From Corynebacterium variabile (lineage in GTDB: Bacteria > Actinomycetota > Actinomycetes > Mycobacteriales > Mycobacteriaceae), in contig NZ_BJNT01000007.1 of assembly GCF_006539825.1 (NCBI RefSeq), positions 1-63,424 on the forward strand: DNA of 63,424 nucleotides. Reading direction: 5' to 3'. This document shows, piece by piece, positions 1 through 8,679 of the stretch. The notes beneath the pieces were generated by a model. The model was not told the origin of the DNA. It searched no databases and saw only the letters and a program-made list of their open reading frames with translations. The position numbers and the translations under genes are program-made. Within the stretch, counting starts at the first letter, position 1. Each line of letters opens with the position of its first letter.

Positions 1-479
1 GGCGCCGTCATCGCCCGCATCGGCGACGGCTCCGCCGCCGCTGCCCCGGCCGAGAAGAAGGCCGACCCGAAGCCGGAGCCCGAGGAAGAGACCAAGGCTG
101 AGCCTGCTCCCGCCGCCGAGGAGAAGACCGAGCAGGCCGAGACCGCCGCACCAGCAGCCTCCGGCGACGCCACCGACGTGAAGATGCCGGAACTCGGTGA
201 GTCCGTCACCGAGGGCACCGTCACCAACTGGCTCAAGAAGGTCGGCGACACCGTCGACGTCGACGAGCCCCTCCTCGAGGTCTCCACCGACAAGGTCGAC
301 ACCGAGGTCCCCTCCCCCGTCGCCGGCACCCTCGTCGAGATCCTCGCTGACGAAGACGACACCGTCGACGTCGGCGCCGTCATCGCCCGCATCGGCGACG
401 GCTCCGCCGCCGCTGCCCCGGCCGAGAAGAAGGCCGAGCCGAAGCCGGAGCCCGAGGAAGAGACCAAGCAAGAGCCCAA
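1..479 (+). repeat. Tandem lipoyl-domain repeat, 372-bp period
   Basis: Bases 1-107 match 373-479 with a single visible mismatch in the first 100 bases (position 66 versus 438). The offset is 372 bp, exactly 124 codons, so each unit is one lipoyl domain plus linker. Identity this high, including synonymous positions, points to recent duplication or gene conversion between lipoyl modules. Confidence 0.85.
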
Positions 480-1497
480 GGCAGAGGAGAAGCCCGCCCC
501 CAAGGCGGAGCCGGAGCCGAAGAAGGAGGCCCCGAAGGCCGAGGCCAAGGCTGAGCCGAAGTCCGAGCCCGCCGCCGGCAACCTCCCCTACGTCACCCCG
601 CTGGTGCGCAAGCTCGCCGAGAAGCACGGCGTGGACCTGTCCACCGTCACCGGTTCCGGTGTCGGCGGCCGTATCCGCAAGCAGGATGTCCTCGCCGCCG
701 CCGAGGGTGGCTCCACGGGGACCGAGGCTGCTCCGGCCGCCGTCGTGCTCAAGGGTTCCGATCCGGCCAAGGCGTCCCTGCGAGGCACCACCGCTAAGGT
801 CAACCGGATCCGTGCGATCACCGCGAAGACCACCCTGGAGTCCCTCCACGGTGCCGCGCAGCTCACCCAGGTCCACGAGGTCGACATGACCCGCGTCGCC
901 GAACTGCGCAAGTCCTCCAAGGCCGTCTTCCAGGACAAGTACGGTGTCAACCTCACCTACCTGCCCTTCTTCGCCAAGGCCGTCGTCGAGGCCCTCCTGG
1001 CCCACCCGAACGTCAACGCGTCCTACAACGCCGAGACCCAGGAGATGACCTACCACGACTCGGTCAACCTGAGCTTCGCCGTGGACACCCCGGAGGGCCT
1101 CATCTCCCCGGTCGTCCACAACGCCCAGGACCTGTCCCTGCCGGAGCTGGCCCAGGCCATCGTCGACATCGCCGACCGCGCCCGGAACAAGAAGCTCAAG
1201 CCGAACGACATCATGGGCGGCACCTTCACCATCACCAACATCGGTTCCGAAGGCGCCCTGACCGACACCCCGATCCTCGTGCCGCCGCAGGCCGCGATGC
1301 TCGGCACCGGCGCCATCGTCAAGCGCCCGGTGGTCATCTCCGAGGACGGCCAGGACGCCATCAGCATCCGCCAGATGGTCTTCCTCCCGATGACCTACGA
1401 CCACCAGGTCATCGACGGTGCCGATGCCGGTCGCTTCCTGACCAGCATCAAGGACCGTCTGGAGAACTACGACTTCACCGGTGACCTCGCCCTCTAG
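1..1497 (+). CDS. sucB: Dihydrolipoamide acyltransferase (E2) of the pyruvate/2-oxoglutarate dehydrogenase complex, 5' truncated by window edge
   Basis: The reading frame is open from base 1, so the gene starts upstream; 498 codons are visible. They hold the end of one lipoyl domain, an Ala/Glu/Pro/Lys-rich linker, a complete lipoyl domain (from about codon 60, lipoyl lysine in the motif STDKVDTE), a second linker, an E3-binding domain (about codons 193-235, [13 protein letters not shown]) and the acyltransferase core ending with the catalytic motif DHQVIDG at about codon 467. The enzyme moves acyl groups from lipoyl-lysine to CoA. In Corynebacterium this E2 (also called aceF) serves both pyruvate and oxoglutarate dehydrogenases. 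lipB and lipA, which lipoylate it, follow directly, and aceE lies further on in this window. Family assignment is firm; the number of lipoyl domains cannot be counted here. Confidence 0.95.
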   Translation, partial: GAVIARIGDGSAAAAPAEKKADPKPEPEEETKAEPAPAAEEKTEQAETAAPAASGDATDVKMPELGESVTEGTVTNWLKKVGDTVDVDEPLLEVSTDKVDTEVPSPVAGTLVEILADEDDTVDVGAVIARIGDGSAAAAPAEKKAEPKPEPEEETKQEPKAEEKPAPKAEPEPKKEAPKAEAKAEPKSEPAAGNLPYVTPLVRKLAEKHGVDLSTVTGSGVGGRIRKQDVLAAAEGGSTGTEAAPAAVVLKGSDPAKASLRGTTAKVNRIRAITAKTTLESLHGAAQLTQVHEVDMTRVAELRKSSKAVFQDKYGVNLTYLPFFAKAVVEALLAHPNVNASYNAETQEMTYHDSVNLSFAVDTPEGLISPVVHNAQDLSLPELAQAIVDIADRARNKKLKPNDIMGGTFTITNIGSEGALTDTPILVPPQAAMLGTGAIVKRPVVISEDGQDAISIRQMVFLPMTYDHQVIDGADAGRFLTSIKDRLENYDFTGDLAL

Positions 1498-1517
1498 GCT
1501 TCCTCCCCGGTAAGTCA

Positions 1518-1568
1518 TCGCCCCGGCTCCTCCCCGTCAACGGGGAGGGGCCGGGACGGTTCGTTTTG
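1518..1568 (+). terminator. Rho-independent terminator after the E2 gene
   Basis: A GC-rich inverted repeat, with CCCCGGCTCCTCCCCGT pairing to ACGGGGAGGGGCCGGG across a two-base loop, is followed by a short T-run (TCGTTTT). It lies between the E2 stop and lipB and separates the two transcripts. Confidence 0.8.
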
Positions 1569-1589
1569 CCCGGAGTAGGATCGGTGTCC

Positions 1590-2342
1590 ATGGGCTTCCA
1601 GCACGGATCTATCCGCAACACCACTGACCCGGTCGATGTCGTCGACCTGCACACCGTCGACTACCTCGAGACCTGGCGGCACCAGGCCGATCTGGCCCGC
1701 AGACGGGCGGCCGACAAGATCCCGGACACACTCCTGCTGCTACAGCACCCGCCGACATACACCGCCGGGAAGCGCACCCAGCCGGAGGACCTGCCGACCA
1801 ACGGCCTGCCCGTCGTCGACGTCGACCGTGGCGGCCGCATCACCTGGCACGGCCCCGGCCAGCTCGTCGCCTACCCGATCATCAAGCTGGACGACCCGAT
1901 CGACGTCGTCGACTACGTCCGGCGTATTGAAGAAGCGGTCATCGCGACCTGTCACGATCTCGGGCTCGACACGGTGGGTCGTGTGGAAGGACGCTCCGGC
2001 GTGTGGCTGCCCGCAGGCATCCTCAACGGTCAGCTGGTGCCCGCCCGAAAGGTCGCGGCGATCGGAATCCGCGTCACCAGGGGCGTCACCATGCACGGCG
2101 TCGCACTGAACTGCGACAACACCCTGGACTACTACAACCACATCGTGCCCTGTGGTCTGCCGGACACCGGGGTGACCACGCTCAGTGCCGAACTGGGCCG
2201 CGACATCACCGTGGCGGACGCCACCCCACTGCTCACCCGCCATCTCCTGGACGCCCTGGACGGAACCCTGCCGACCACGGACACTGACGTTCCCGAAGAG
2301 CTTGCACACGGTCCGGTGAAGGATGTCTCCGATGCGCTGTGA
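1590..2342 (+). CDS. lipB: Octanoyl-[acyl-carrier-protein]:protein N-octanoyltransferase LipB
   Basis: LipB transfers octanoate from ACP to the lipoyl lysine of E2 and GcvH proteins, the first step of lipoate assembly in the cytosol. The 250-residue product has the family signatures: [14 protein letters not shown] near the N-terminus, [16 protein letters not shown], the catalytic lysine region [10 protein letters not shown] (Lys about 154) and the catalytic cysteine in HIVPCGLPD (Cys about 188). I chose the ATG at 1590 over an upstream TTG at 1566 because a TAGGAT -10-like hexamer ends 8 bases before it, so the mRNA may be leaderless; AGGA inside the same hexamer could also act as a ribosome site. 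lipA follows. Confidence 0.93.
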   Translation: MGFQHGSIRNTTDPVDVVDLHTVDYLETWRHQADLARRRAADKIPDTLLLLQHPPTYTAGKRTQPEDLPTNGLPVVDVDRGGRITWHGPGQLVAYPIIKLDDPIDVVDYVRRIEEAVIATCHDLGLDTVGRVEGRSGVWLPAGILNGQLVPARKVAAIGIRVTRGVTMHGVALNCDNTLDYYNHIVPCGLPDTGVTTLSAELGRDITVADATPLLTRHLLDALDGTLPTTDTDVPEELAHGPVKDVSDAL

Positions 2343-2393
2343 TGACCGTAACCCGCTTCGACGTGTGGACATGTGCAGCGTAGGGTGGGGCCT

Positions 2394-3443
2394 GTGACTA
2401 TCGCTGCAGACGGCCGACGACTTCTGCGCATCGAAGCAAAGAATGCGCAGACCCCCATCGAGCAGAAGCCCCGCTGGATCCGGACCACCGCGAAAATGGG
2501 CCCGGAGTACCGGGACATGAAGAACCGCGTCTCCGACGCGGGTCTCCACACCGTGTGTCAGGAGGCGGGCTGCCCCAACATCCACGAGTGCTGGGAGGAC
2601 CGCGAGGCGTCGTTCCTCATCGGCGGCGACACCTGCTCCCGCCGGTGCGACTTCTGCCAGATCAAGTCCGGCAGGCCCTCCCCTCTCGACCGCGACGAGC
2701 CGCGCCGTGTCGCTGAGAACATCCGTGAGATGGATCTGCGTTACGCCACCATCACCGGTGTGACCCGTGACGATCTCGATGACGAGGGTGCCTGGCTCTA
2801 CGCGGAGATCGTGCGCAAGGTCCACGAGCTCAACCCGAACACCGGTGTCGAGAACCTCACCCCCGATTTCTCTGCGAAGCCTGACCTTCTCGCCGAGGTC
2901 TTCGAGGCGCGTCCGGAGGTCTTCGCCCACAACCTGGAGACCGTGCCGCGCATCTTCAAGCGCATCCGCCCGGCGTTCCGCTACGACCGCTCGCTGGAGG
3001 TCATCCGTGCCGCCCGCGACTTCGGCCTGGTGACCAAGTCCAACCTCATCCTCGGCATGGGTGAGACCGCCGAGGAGGTACAGTCCTCCCTCACCGACCT
3101 GAAGGACGCCGGCTGCGACATCATCACCATCACCCAGTACCTGCGCCCGACGAACATGCACCACCCGATCGAGCGGTGGGTGAAGCCGGAGGAGTTCATG
3201 GAGCACTCCGAGTTCGCCAAGGAACTCGGTTTCGGCGCCGTCATGTCCGGCCCGCTGGTGCGTTCCTCCTACCGTTCCGGTCGTCTCTACGCCGAGGCCA
3301 AGGCCGCGCGCGGCGAGGCTCTGCCGGAGAACCTCTCGCATCTCGGTGACAACCTGGGGTCCTCCACAAGCCAGGAGGCGAGCACCCTGCTGGAGAAGTA
3401 CGGGGCCTCCAAGGAGACTCCGGTCACCTCCGCACGGCAGTGA
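2394..3443 (+). CDS. lipA: Lipoyl synthase LipA
   Basis: A radical SAM enzyme that inserts two sulfurs into protein-bound octanoate, completing lipoylation of the dehydrogenase E2 encoded upstream. Both iron-sulfur cluster motifs are present: the auxiliary cluster [12 protein letters not shown] (C-X4-C-X5-C) and the radical SAM motif CSRRCDFC. The C-terminal SSYRSGRLY segment supplies the conserved serine ligand region. The GTG at 2394 gives 349 residues, the usual family length; an earlier GTG at 2373 would only add non-conserved residues. TAGGGT followed by exactly 7 bases precedes the GTG, so this looks like a separate leaderless transcript rather than readthrough from lipB. Confidence 0.95.
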   Translation: MTIAADGRRLLRIEAKNAQTPIEQKPRWIRTTAKMGPEYRDMKNRVSDAGLHTVCQEAGCPNIHECWEDREASFLIGGDTCSRRCDFCQIKSGRPSPLDRDEPRRVAENIREMDLRYATITGVTRDDLDDEGAWLYAEIVRKVHELNPNTGVENLTPDFSAKPDLLAEVFEARPEVFAHNLETVPRIFKRIRPAFRYDRSLEVIRAARDFGLVTKSNLILGMGETAEEVQSSLTDLKDAGCDIITITQYLRPTNMHHPIERWVKPEEFMEHSEFAKELGFGAVMSGPLVRSSYRSGRLYAEAKAARGEALPENLSHLGDNLGSSTSQEASTLLEKYGASKETPVTSARQ

Positions 3444-3461
3444 TGCTCTAGACTGGAAACC

Positions 3462-4235
3462 ATGGCGAAAGACCCCCGGGAGAAGGAAAACAAGCGGCTT
3501 GAGAAGGCCGCCAAGAAGGCACGGCGGAAGCAGACCCGCGGCCAGATGTGGCAGGCGTTCCAGCTGCAGCGCAAGCGGGACAAGAAGCTTGTCCCCCTGA
3601 TGCTGCTGGGCCTGCTGGTTCCGGTCGCCCTGCTGCTGCTGCTCAGCATTGTTTTCGGTGCGTGGTGGTTCAACCTCGTCATCGGTCTGCTGATCGGTGC
3701 CGTCGTCGCGATGATCATCTTCTCGCGCCGTCTCCAGTCCGGCGTGTACGACCAGATCGAGGGCCAGCCGGGTGCGGCGGCCTGGGCCCTGGACAACCTG
3801 CGTTCCGGCGTGGGCATGAAGTGGATCACCGAGAGCGGCGTCGCGTCCAACACACACATGGACGCCGTCCACCGCGTCGTCGGCACCCCCGGCGTCGTCC
3901 TCGTCGGTGAAGGCAACCGCTCCCGCCTCAAGCCGCTGATGGCGCAGGAGCGTCGTCGTCTGGCCCGCATCCTCGGCAACACCCCGATCTACGACATGTA
4001 CATCGGCGACGGTGAGGGCGAGGTCGAGGTCCGCAAGATCCAGTCCGCCCTGATGAAGCTGCCCCGCAACGTCAAGAAGAACGAGGTGGACGCGCTCAAC
4101 AGCCGCATCGAGTCCATCTCCCGGCTCAACTCCCGTGAGGCGTCCCTGCCCAAGGGGCCGCTGCCCCGTCAGGCGAACATGTCCGGCATGAACCGTCGTG
4201 CCCGTCGTGCCTCGGATCGCAACAAGCGGGGCTGA
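3462..4235 (+). CDS. DUF4191-family integral membrane protein
   Basis: A 257-residue protein with a very basic N-terminus (KEKENKRLEKAAKKARRK type, residues 1-45), two closely spaced transmembrane helices (about 45-65 and 67-87) and a cytosolic C-terminal domain rich in arginine. It matches the actinobacterial DUF4191 family found next to lipA and glnA in mycobacteria and corynebacteria (Rv2219-like). Molecular role unknown. TAGACT plus 7 bases precedes the ATG, the leaderless pattern seen at lipA. The C-terminus (NRRARRASDRNKRG) could contact nucleic acid or phospholipid head groups, but that is only inference. Confidence 0.85.
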   Translation: MAKDPREKENKRLEKAAKKARRKQTRGQMWQAFQLQRKRDKKLVPLMLLGLLVPVALLLLLSIVFGAWWFNLVIGLLIGAVVAMIIFSRRLQSGVYDQIEGQPGAAAWALDNLRSGVGMKWITESGVASNTHMDAVHRVVGTPGVVLVGEGNRSRLKPLMAQERRRLARILGNTPIYDMYIGDGEGEVEVRKIQSALMKLPRNVKKNEVDALNSRIESISRLNSREASLPKGPLPRQANMSGMNRRARRASDRNKRG

Positions 4236-4260
4236 TCCCCTCAGCCTGCACCACAGCACA

Positions 4261-4302
4261 GAAATCCGCCGCTCCCCCGGTCGAGGGGAACGGCGGTTTT
4301 TC
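4261..4302. terminator. Bidirectional terminator between convergent genes
   Basis: CCGCCGCTCCCC pairs with GGGGAACGGCGG, flanked by TTTTTC on the plus strand and an A-run (GAAAT) that gives T residues on the minus strand. It serves the DUF4191 gene and the convergent RDD gene. Confidence 0.8.
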
Positions 4303-4324
4303 TGTGTCCGGGCGCCGCGCCTGC

Positions 4325-4921
4325 CTACCGAGTCCGGATCACCGCGGTCCCGGTGGCACGGTCATGCATGCCGCGGCTGTCGGTGTCCTGGATGATCGGC
4401 GGGAAGAGGAACACGGTGAGGATCGTCCGGATGATCGACCGGAGCAGACCGACCCGCTTCTCGGTGTCATCGACCCGGGCCACGCCGATACCCATGATCG
4501 CGTGGCCCGGGGACTGGGCGAAAAGCCAGACCGTGATGACACGCCAGAGGATCCACACCATCATCGTCACCGTCGACACGCCGCCGAGAGCGTCAGTCAT
4601 GCTGCAGATCAGTGCGGCGATCCCCCAGCAGATGGCCCAGTCGATCAACAGGGCGAAAAGGCGGGGAGACAGCGGAGCGACGGACCCGGGGCCGTCCTTC
4701 GGCAGCCCCAGGAGCTTGCCGGGGTACGGACTGAGATCCGTCGGGTCCTCGAACTGGCCCGGAACCTGAGGACCCTCGAGCCACACCGGCTGGGAAGCGC
4801 GTTCGGCCCGTCGTTCCCGCCGTTGCTGCTGTTGGTACTCCTTCGACGTCCTCCCCTGTGTCGTCTTCTTCCCCCCGTTCTTCCTGCCCGGATTACTGCC
4901 CTTGCTCTGCCGCTTTGCCAT
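4325..4921 (-). CDS. RDD family membrane protein
   Basis: A 198-residue protein with a basic, low-complexity N-terminal half (residues 1-80, many Arg/Lys/Gln) and an RDD domain: APLSPRLFALLIDWAICWGIAALI begins the first transmembrane helix, a second helix follows (VTMMVWILWRVITVWLF), then GHAIMGIGVARVD and a third helix. RDD proteins are small membrane proteins, some implicated in Na+/H+ exchange, but mostly uncharacterised. It is convergent with the DUF4191 gene and divergent from glnA, the same order as in mycobacteria (Rv2219A-Rv2220). TAGGCT plus 6 bases precedes the ATG. Confidence 0.85.
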   Translation of the reverse strand: MAKRQSKGSNPGRKNGGKKTTQGRTSKEYQQQQRRERRAERASQPVWLEGPQVPGQFEDPTDLSPYPGKLLGLPKDGPGSVAPLSPRLFALLIDWAICWGIAALICSMTDALGGVSTVTMMVWILWRVITVWLFAQSPGHAIMGIGVARVDDTEKRVGLLRSIIRTILTVFLFPPIIQDTDSRGMHDRATGTAVIRTR

Positions 4922-5005
4922 GGGGCCAGCCTACCGGGGTGGCGTAGCGGCGGCCCAACCCGTCCCGTAGGCTGAACACAGACCCTCCCAAGGGGTCGCG
5001 GCGAG

Positions 5006-5026
5006 TGTTACATGTCGGTAACACTG
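5006..5026 (+). promoter_or_regulatory. GlnR-box-like palindrome upstream of glnA
   Basis: GTTAC-ATGTCG-GTAAC (5007-5022) is a perfect 5-6-5 inverted repeat that fits the actinobacterial GlnR consensus GTnAC-N6-GnAAC. It lies directly upstream of the -35-like TTGACG (5029-5034). A near-identical copy (19 of 21 bases) sits at 30373-30393 upstream of glnA2. The sharing between two glutamine synthetase promoters supports an operator; which regulator binds is inference. Confidence 0.65.
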
Positions 5027-5028
5027 GA

Positions 5029-5060
5029 TTGACGACCGGGCAACATCCCGAAGATAAGCT
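5029..5060 (+). promoter_or_regulatory. Candidate glnA promoter
   Basis: TTGACG (5029-5034) is followed 18-20 bases later by GATAAG/TAAGCT (5053-5060), a plausible -35/-10 pair. It gives a 5' untranslated region of about 70-80 bases before the glnA start. The palindromic box just upstream would be centred near -50, suitable for activation. Confidence 0.5.
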
Positions 5061-5139
5061 TGTTCCCAGACTCAGCCACCGCAGCGGACCGCTGCGCGAA
5101 ACCGAGGCTGTGCCGACCATGACTGCAAGGAGTCCCACA

Positions 5140-6576
5140 GTGGCATTCAAGACGGCCGAAGAGGTCACGAAGTTCATCAAGGACAACGACATCGAGTTCG
5201 TTGACGTTCGGTTCACCGACGTCCCGGGTGTGGAACAGCACTTCACCATCCCCGCCGCCGCGTTCGACGAGGACGCCGTCACAGACGGTCTGGCTTTCGA
5301 CGGTTCCTCCGTCCGAGGCTTCACCACCATCGATGAGTCCGACATGAACCTTCTCCCGGACCTGGCGACCGCGAAGGTCGACCCGTTCCGGAAGACGAAG
5401 ACACTGAACATCAAGTTCTTCGTCCATGACCCCTTCACCCGCGAGCCTTTCTCCCGCGACCCGCGCAATGTCGCCCGTAAGGCCGAGGAGTACCTCGCGT
5501 CCACCGGCATCGCCGACACCTGTAACTTCGGCCTGGAGGCGGAGTTCTACCTCTTCGACAAGGTCAAGTACTCCACGGACATCAACAACTCCTTCTACGA
5601 GGTTGATTCCGATGAGGGCTGGTGGAACCGCGGTAAGGACACCAACCTCGACGGCACCCCGAACCTCGGTCACAAGACCCCGATCAAGGGCGGCTACTTC
5701 CCGGTTCCGCCGATCGACCAGACCGGCGAGGTCCGCGACGCGATGGTGAAGAACCTCATCGCCGCAGAGTACGAGCTCGAGCGCTTCCACCACGAGGTCG
5801 GCACCGGTGGACAGCAGGAGATCAACTACAAGTTCAACACCCTGCTGCACGCTGCAGATGACCTGCAGTCCTTCAAGTACATCATCAAGGGCACCGCCGG
5901 TCAGTTCGGCAAGTCCGCCACCTTCATGCCGAAGCCGCTCGCCGGCGACAACGGTTCGGGCATGCACGCCCACCAGTCCCTGTGGAAGGACGGCAAGCCG
6001 CTGTTCTTCGACGAGAACGGCTACGCCGGTCTGTCCGACCTGGCCCGCTACTACATCGGCGGCATCCTGCACCACGCCGGTTCGGTCCTGGCCTTCACCA
6101 ACCCGACGCTGAACTCCTACCACCGTCTGGTCCCGGGCTTCGAGGCCCCGATCAACCTGGTCTACTCGCAGCGTAACCGCTCCGCCGCCGTGCGTATCCC
6201 GATCACCGGCTCCAACCCGAAGGCCAAGCGCCTCGAGTTCCGCGCTCCGGACCCGTCGGGTAACCCGTACTTCGGTATGGCAGCCATGATGCTCGCCGGC
6301 CTCGACGGCATCAAGAACCGCATCGAGCCGCACGCCCCGGTCGACAAGGACCTCTACGAGCTCCCGCCGGAGGAGGCTGCGTCCATCCCGACCGCGCCGA
6401 CCTCCCTCGAGGCCGCTCTGAAGGCCCTGGAGGAGGACAACGAGTTCCTCACCGATGGTGGCGTCTTCACCGACGACCTGCTCGACACCTACATCTCCTA
6501 CAAGTACGACAACGAGATCGCTCCCGTCCGCCTGCGCCCGACCCCGCAGGAGTTCGAGATGTACTTCAACTGCTAG
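5140..6576 (+). CDS. glnA: Glutamine synthetase type I (beta), GlnA
   Basis: Condenses ammonium and glutamate to glutamine using ATP; a dodecameric cytosolic enzyme. The 478-residue product carries GSI motifs: FDGSSVRGF, the [10 protein letters not shown] metal-binding segment, [24 protein letters not shown] (ATP/glutamate region) and the adenylylation site DLYELPPEE with Tyr406. So it should be controlled by the adenylyltransferase glnE at 25705-28851. The GTG at 5140 was chosen because AAGGAG lies 7 bases upstream and [14 protein letters not shown] matches family N-termini; longer upstream reading is not conserved. The palindromic box at 5006 suggests nitrogen control. Confidence 0.96.
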   Translation: MAFKTAEEVTKFIKDNDIEFVDVRFTDVPGVEQHFTIPAAAFDEDAVTDGLAFDGSSVRGFTTIDESDMNLLPDLATAKVDPFRKTKTLNIKFFVHDPFTREPFSRDPRNVARKAEEYLASTGIADTCNFGLEAEFYLFDKVKYSTDINNSFYEVDSDEGWWNRGKDTNLDGTPNLGHKTPIKGGYFPVPPIDQTGEVRDAMVKNLIAAEYELERFHHEVGTGGQQEINYKFNTLLHAADDLQSFKYIIKGTAGQFGKSATFMPKPLAGDNGSGMHAHQSLWKDGKPLFFDENGYAGLSDLARYYIGGILHHAGSVLAFTNPTLNSYHRLVPGFEAPINLVYSQRNRSAAVRIPITGSNPKAKRLEFRAPDPSGNPYFGMAAMMLAGLDGIKNRIEPHAPVDKDLYELPPEEAASIPTAPTSLEAALKALEEDNEFLTDGGVFTDDLLDTYISYKYDNEIAPVRLRPTPQEFEMYFNC

Positions 6577-6599
6577 GAACCACTCCTGCAGTCACCGTC

Positions 6600-6640
6600 C
6601 ACCCCCGCTCCCTGCTCCGGCCGGGATGCGGGGGTGTTCG
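6600..6640 (+). terminator. Terminator after glnA
   Basis: ACCCCCGC (6601-6608) pairs with GCGGGGGT (6628-6635) around a C/G-rich loop, followed by TTCG. The T-run is weak, so termination efficiency is uncertain. Confidence 0.6.
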
Positions 6641-6664
6641 CATTCCCCGAAAGGACTCTGCACG

Positions 6665-7744
6665 ATGACCACCTCCTTCGACAGCACTGACAATTCCACC
6701 CGCACCGTGGACGCCTGGGGCGTCACCGCACTCGGCGAACCGCTGGAACGGATGCAGATCACCCGACGACCGCTGCGCGGAAACGATGTCCGGATCCGCG
6801 TCGACTACTCCGGCATCTGCCACTCCGACATCCACAATGTCCGGGGTGACTTCGGCCCCAGACCCCTGCCCCTTGTGCCCGGCCACGAAATTGTCGGCAC
6901 CGTCGTCGGTACCGGCTCAGAGGTCTCCCGCTTCTCGGTGGGTGACCGGGTCGGGGTCGGGTGTTTCTCCGACTCCTGCGGCCACTGCGACGCCTGCCAG
7001 GCCGACGAGGAAGGCTACTGCGAGAACGGCACGGTGATGACGTATGCCAGCGAGAACGGGTACACCGACGGAGAGGTCACCCAGGGCGGCTATGCCACCG
7101 AGATCGTCACCAGGGACAGCTTCGTCCTCCGCGTGCCGGACTCCCTTGATCCGGCAGCGACCGCTCCCCTTCTCTGTGCCGGAATCACCACCTACTCCCC
7201 GCTCAAGCACTGGGGTGCCGGCCCCGGACGCCGCGTCGCCGTCGTCGGCATGGGCGGAGTCGGTCACGTTGCCGTGAAGATCGCGGTGGCGATGGGTGCA
7301 GAGGTCACCGTGCTCTCCCACTCGGAGTCCAAGCGGGAGGAGGCGCTGCGTTTCGGTGCCGTGGACCTGGTCTCCACCGCTGACGGCAGTTTCGCGAAGA
7401 CCTGTTCCCGACGCTTCGATCTCATTCTCAACACGGTGAGTGTGGACCTGGACACGGCGTCCTACATGGCCACGCTGGCGTTCGACGGCGTGATGGTGCA
7501 GATCGGGCTGCCGGAACAGCCGCTGAGCGTTCCGGTGCGCATGCTCACGGGACAGCGGCGGTCCCTGGCGGGGTCTCTGGTCGGCGGAATCGCCGAGACC
7601 CAGGAGATGCTCGACTTCTGCGCCGGGCACGGGGTGACCGCCGAGATCGAACTCATCGACGCGGCAGATGTCAACGATGCCTACGACCGGGCGGTCCGCT
7701 CCGACGTGCGCTACCGCTTCGTCATCGACGCGGCGACGATCTGA
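6665..7744 (+). CDS. Zinc-dependent alcohol dehydrogenase, cinnamyl-alcohol-dehydrogenase (YahK-like) group
   Basis: A 359-residue medium-chain dehydrogenase. Catalytic zinc ligands lie in YSGICHSDIHNVRG and in VPGHEIVG; the structural zinc motif SCGHCDACQADEEGYC is complete; the Rossmann motif is VAVVGMGGVGHVAVK. The CHSDIH motif and short spacing resemble NADP-dependent broad-specificity aldehyde reductases of the CAD group. The substrate is not predictable. The ATG at 6665 has GAAAGGA about 9 bases upstream. It sits between the glnA terminator and a convergent lipoprotein gene, so it is probably monocistronic. Confidence 0.9.
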   Translation: MTTSFDSTDNSTRTVDAWGVTALGEPLERMQITRRPLRGNDVRIRVDYSGICHSDIHNVRGDFGPRPLPLVPGHEIVGTVVGTGSEVSRFSVGDRVGVGCFSDSCGHCDACQADEEGYCENGTVMTYASENGYTDGEVTQGGYATEIVTRDSFVLRVPDSLDPAATAPLLCAGITTYSPLKHWGAGPGRRVAVVGMGGVGHVAVKIAVAMGAEVTVLSHSESKREEALRFGAVDLVSTADGSFAKTCSRRFDLILNTVSVDLDTASYMATLAFDGVMVQIGLPEQPLSVPVRMLTGQRRSLAGSLVGGIAETQEMLDFCAGHGVTAEIELIDAADVNDAYDRAVRSDVRYRFVIDAATI

Positions 7745-7764
7745 GGACGATCTGAGACGGCTGA

Positions 7765-8586
7765 CTAGCCGCGCAGCCGGTCCGCCTGGGTCTGTGCCAG
7801 TCCGGTGAGAACGTCCTGGCTCACACCCTCGGTACCCATGACGCTGAAGTCGTTGCCGTTGACGGTCCCGGTTATCGTGGTCTGGACGATCGTGACCTTC
7901 TGGCCGCCGACGTCCATGGTTGCGCTGGAGCGGATGCCCCGTACGTTCTCCACGCCGTTGAGGTTGACGGGCACATCCTCGGCCTTGGAGGTGATTCTGG
8001 CGGGCATGCCGCCCATATCCATCTCCGCGGTGAGATTCATGCACTGGTCGTTGGGTTGGTTCGTGCCTGTCGCTCCGACGCCCACGGCGATGGCCTGTTC
8101 TCCCCCGTCGCTGTAGGTGACTGAGGACACGCCGTCACTACCGGCGGTGCCGGCCGTCATCTGCTCCTGCAGGACTGCCTTGCATTCCGGCGGCGTGACA
8201 GTCATGGCGTCGAGCGCCTCCTGCATCCCGGCCGTGTCAGGGTCCTGCTGCGGGTCGGCGACAGTGAACCCGGCAGGCGCGTCATCCGGACCGAGGATCG
8301 CGGTGGCGGGATCCACAGGGGTGGAGGCCTGATCGGCGTCCCCGTCACCCTGGGGTGCCGGAGCGTCGCCCTCCGGGGCGTCTCCGGCTTCAGACGCCGG
8401 GGAGTCCGGAGTCCCGGAGCTCGACGGTGCCGCGCTCGAGGAGCCGGTGGTCGACGAGCTCGCGGTCGTCGTCTCCTGGTCATCCGGGGAGTCATCGGAG
8501 CAGGCGGTGAGGCCCGTTCCTGCGCCCAGCAGGAGCATCAGCGCCACCCCTGCAACGATCCTGTCTGGGTACCTGCCTCTTGTCAT
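7765..8586 (-). CDS. Putative secreted lipoprotein, function unknown
   Basis: A 273-residue protein with a lipoprotein signal peptide: basic MTRGRYPDR, a hydrophobic stretch, then the lipobox LTAC. A long Ser/Thr/Asp/Pro-rich linker follows (about residues 30-110), then a globular C-terminal domain with two conserved-looking cysteines (PPECKAVLQ and NDQCMNLT). This is typical of actinobacterial surface lipoproteins with a disordered tether. The ATG at 8586 has GGAG five bases upstream; an earlier ATG at 8625 would place 13 extra polar residues before the signal. It is convergent with the alcohol dehydrogenase. No known family recognised. Confidence 0.75.
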   Translation of the reverse strand: MTRGRYPDRIVAGVALMLLLGAGTGLTACSDDSPDDQETTTASSSTTGSSSAAPSSSGTPDSPASEAGDAPEGDAPAPQGDGDADQASTPVDPATAILGPDDAPAGFTVADPQQDPDTAGMQEALDAMTVTPPECKAVLQEQMTAGTAGSDGVSSVTYSDGGEQAIAVGVGATGTNQPNDQCMNLTAEMDMGGMPARITSKAEDVPVNLNGVENVRGIRSSATMDVGGQKVTIVQTTITGTVNGNDFSVMGTEGVSQDVLTGLAQTQADRLRG

Positions 8587-8679
8587 TCCTGCTCCGGAGG
8601 TCGACGACGTATGCCTGTCCATCATGACACATGCCCCGTCACCGGTCGTCAGGGATCCGGATCAGGGGCACGCGGTCAC

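Noticed and set aside
1740..4259. 839-codon minus-strand open frame opposite lipB-lipA-DUF4191
   Set aside because: High GC leaves the opposite frames open; the translation is low-complexity Arg/Gly/His-rich and spans three genes with clear families.
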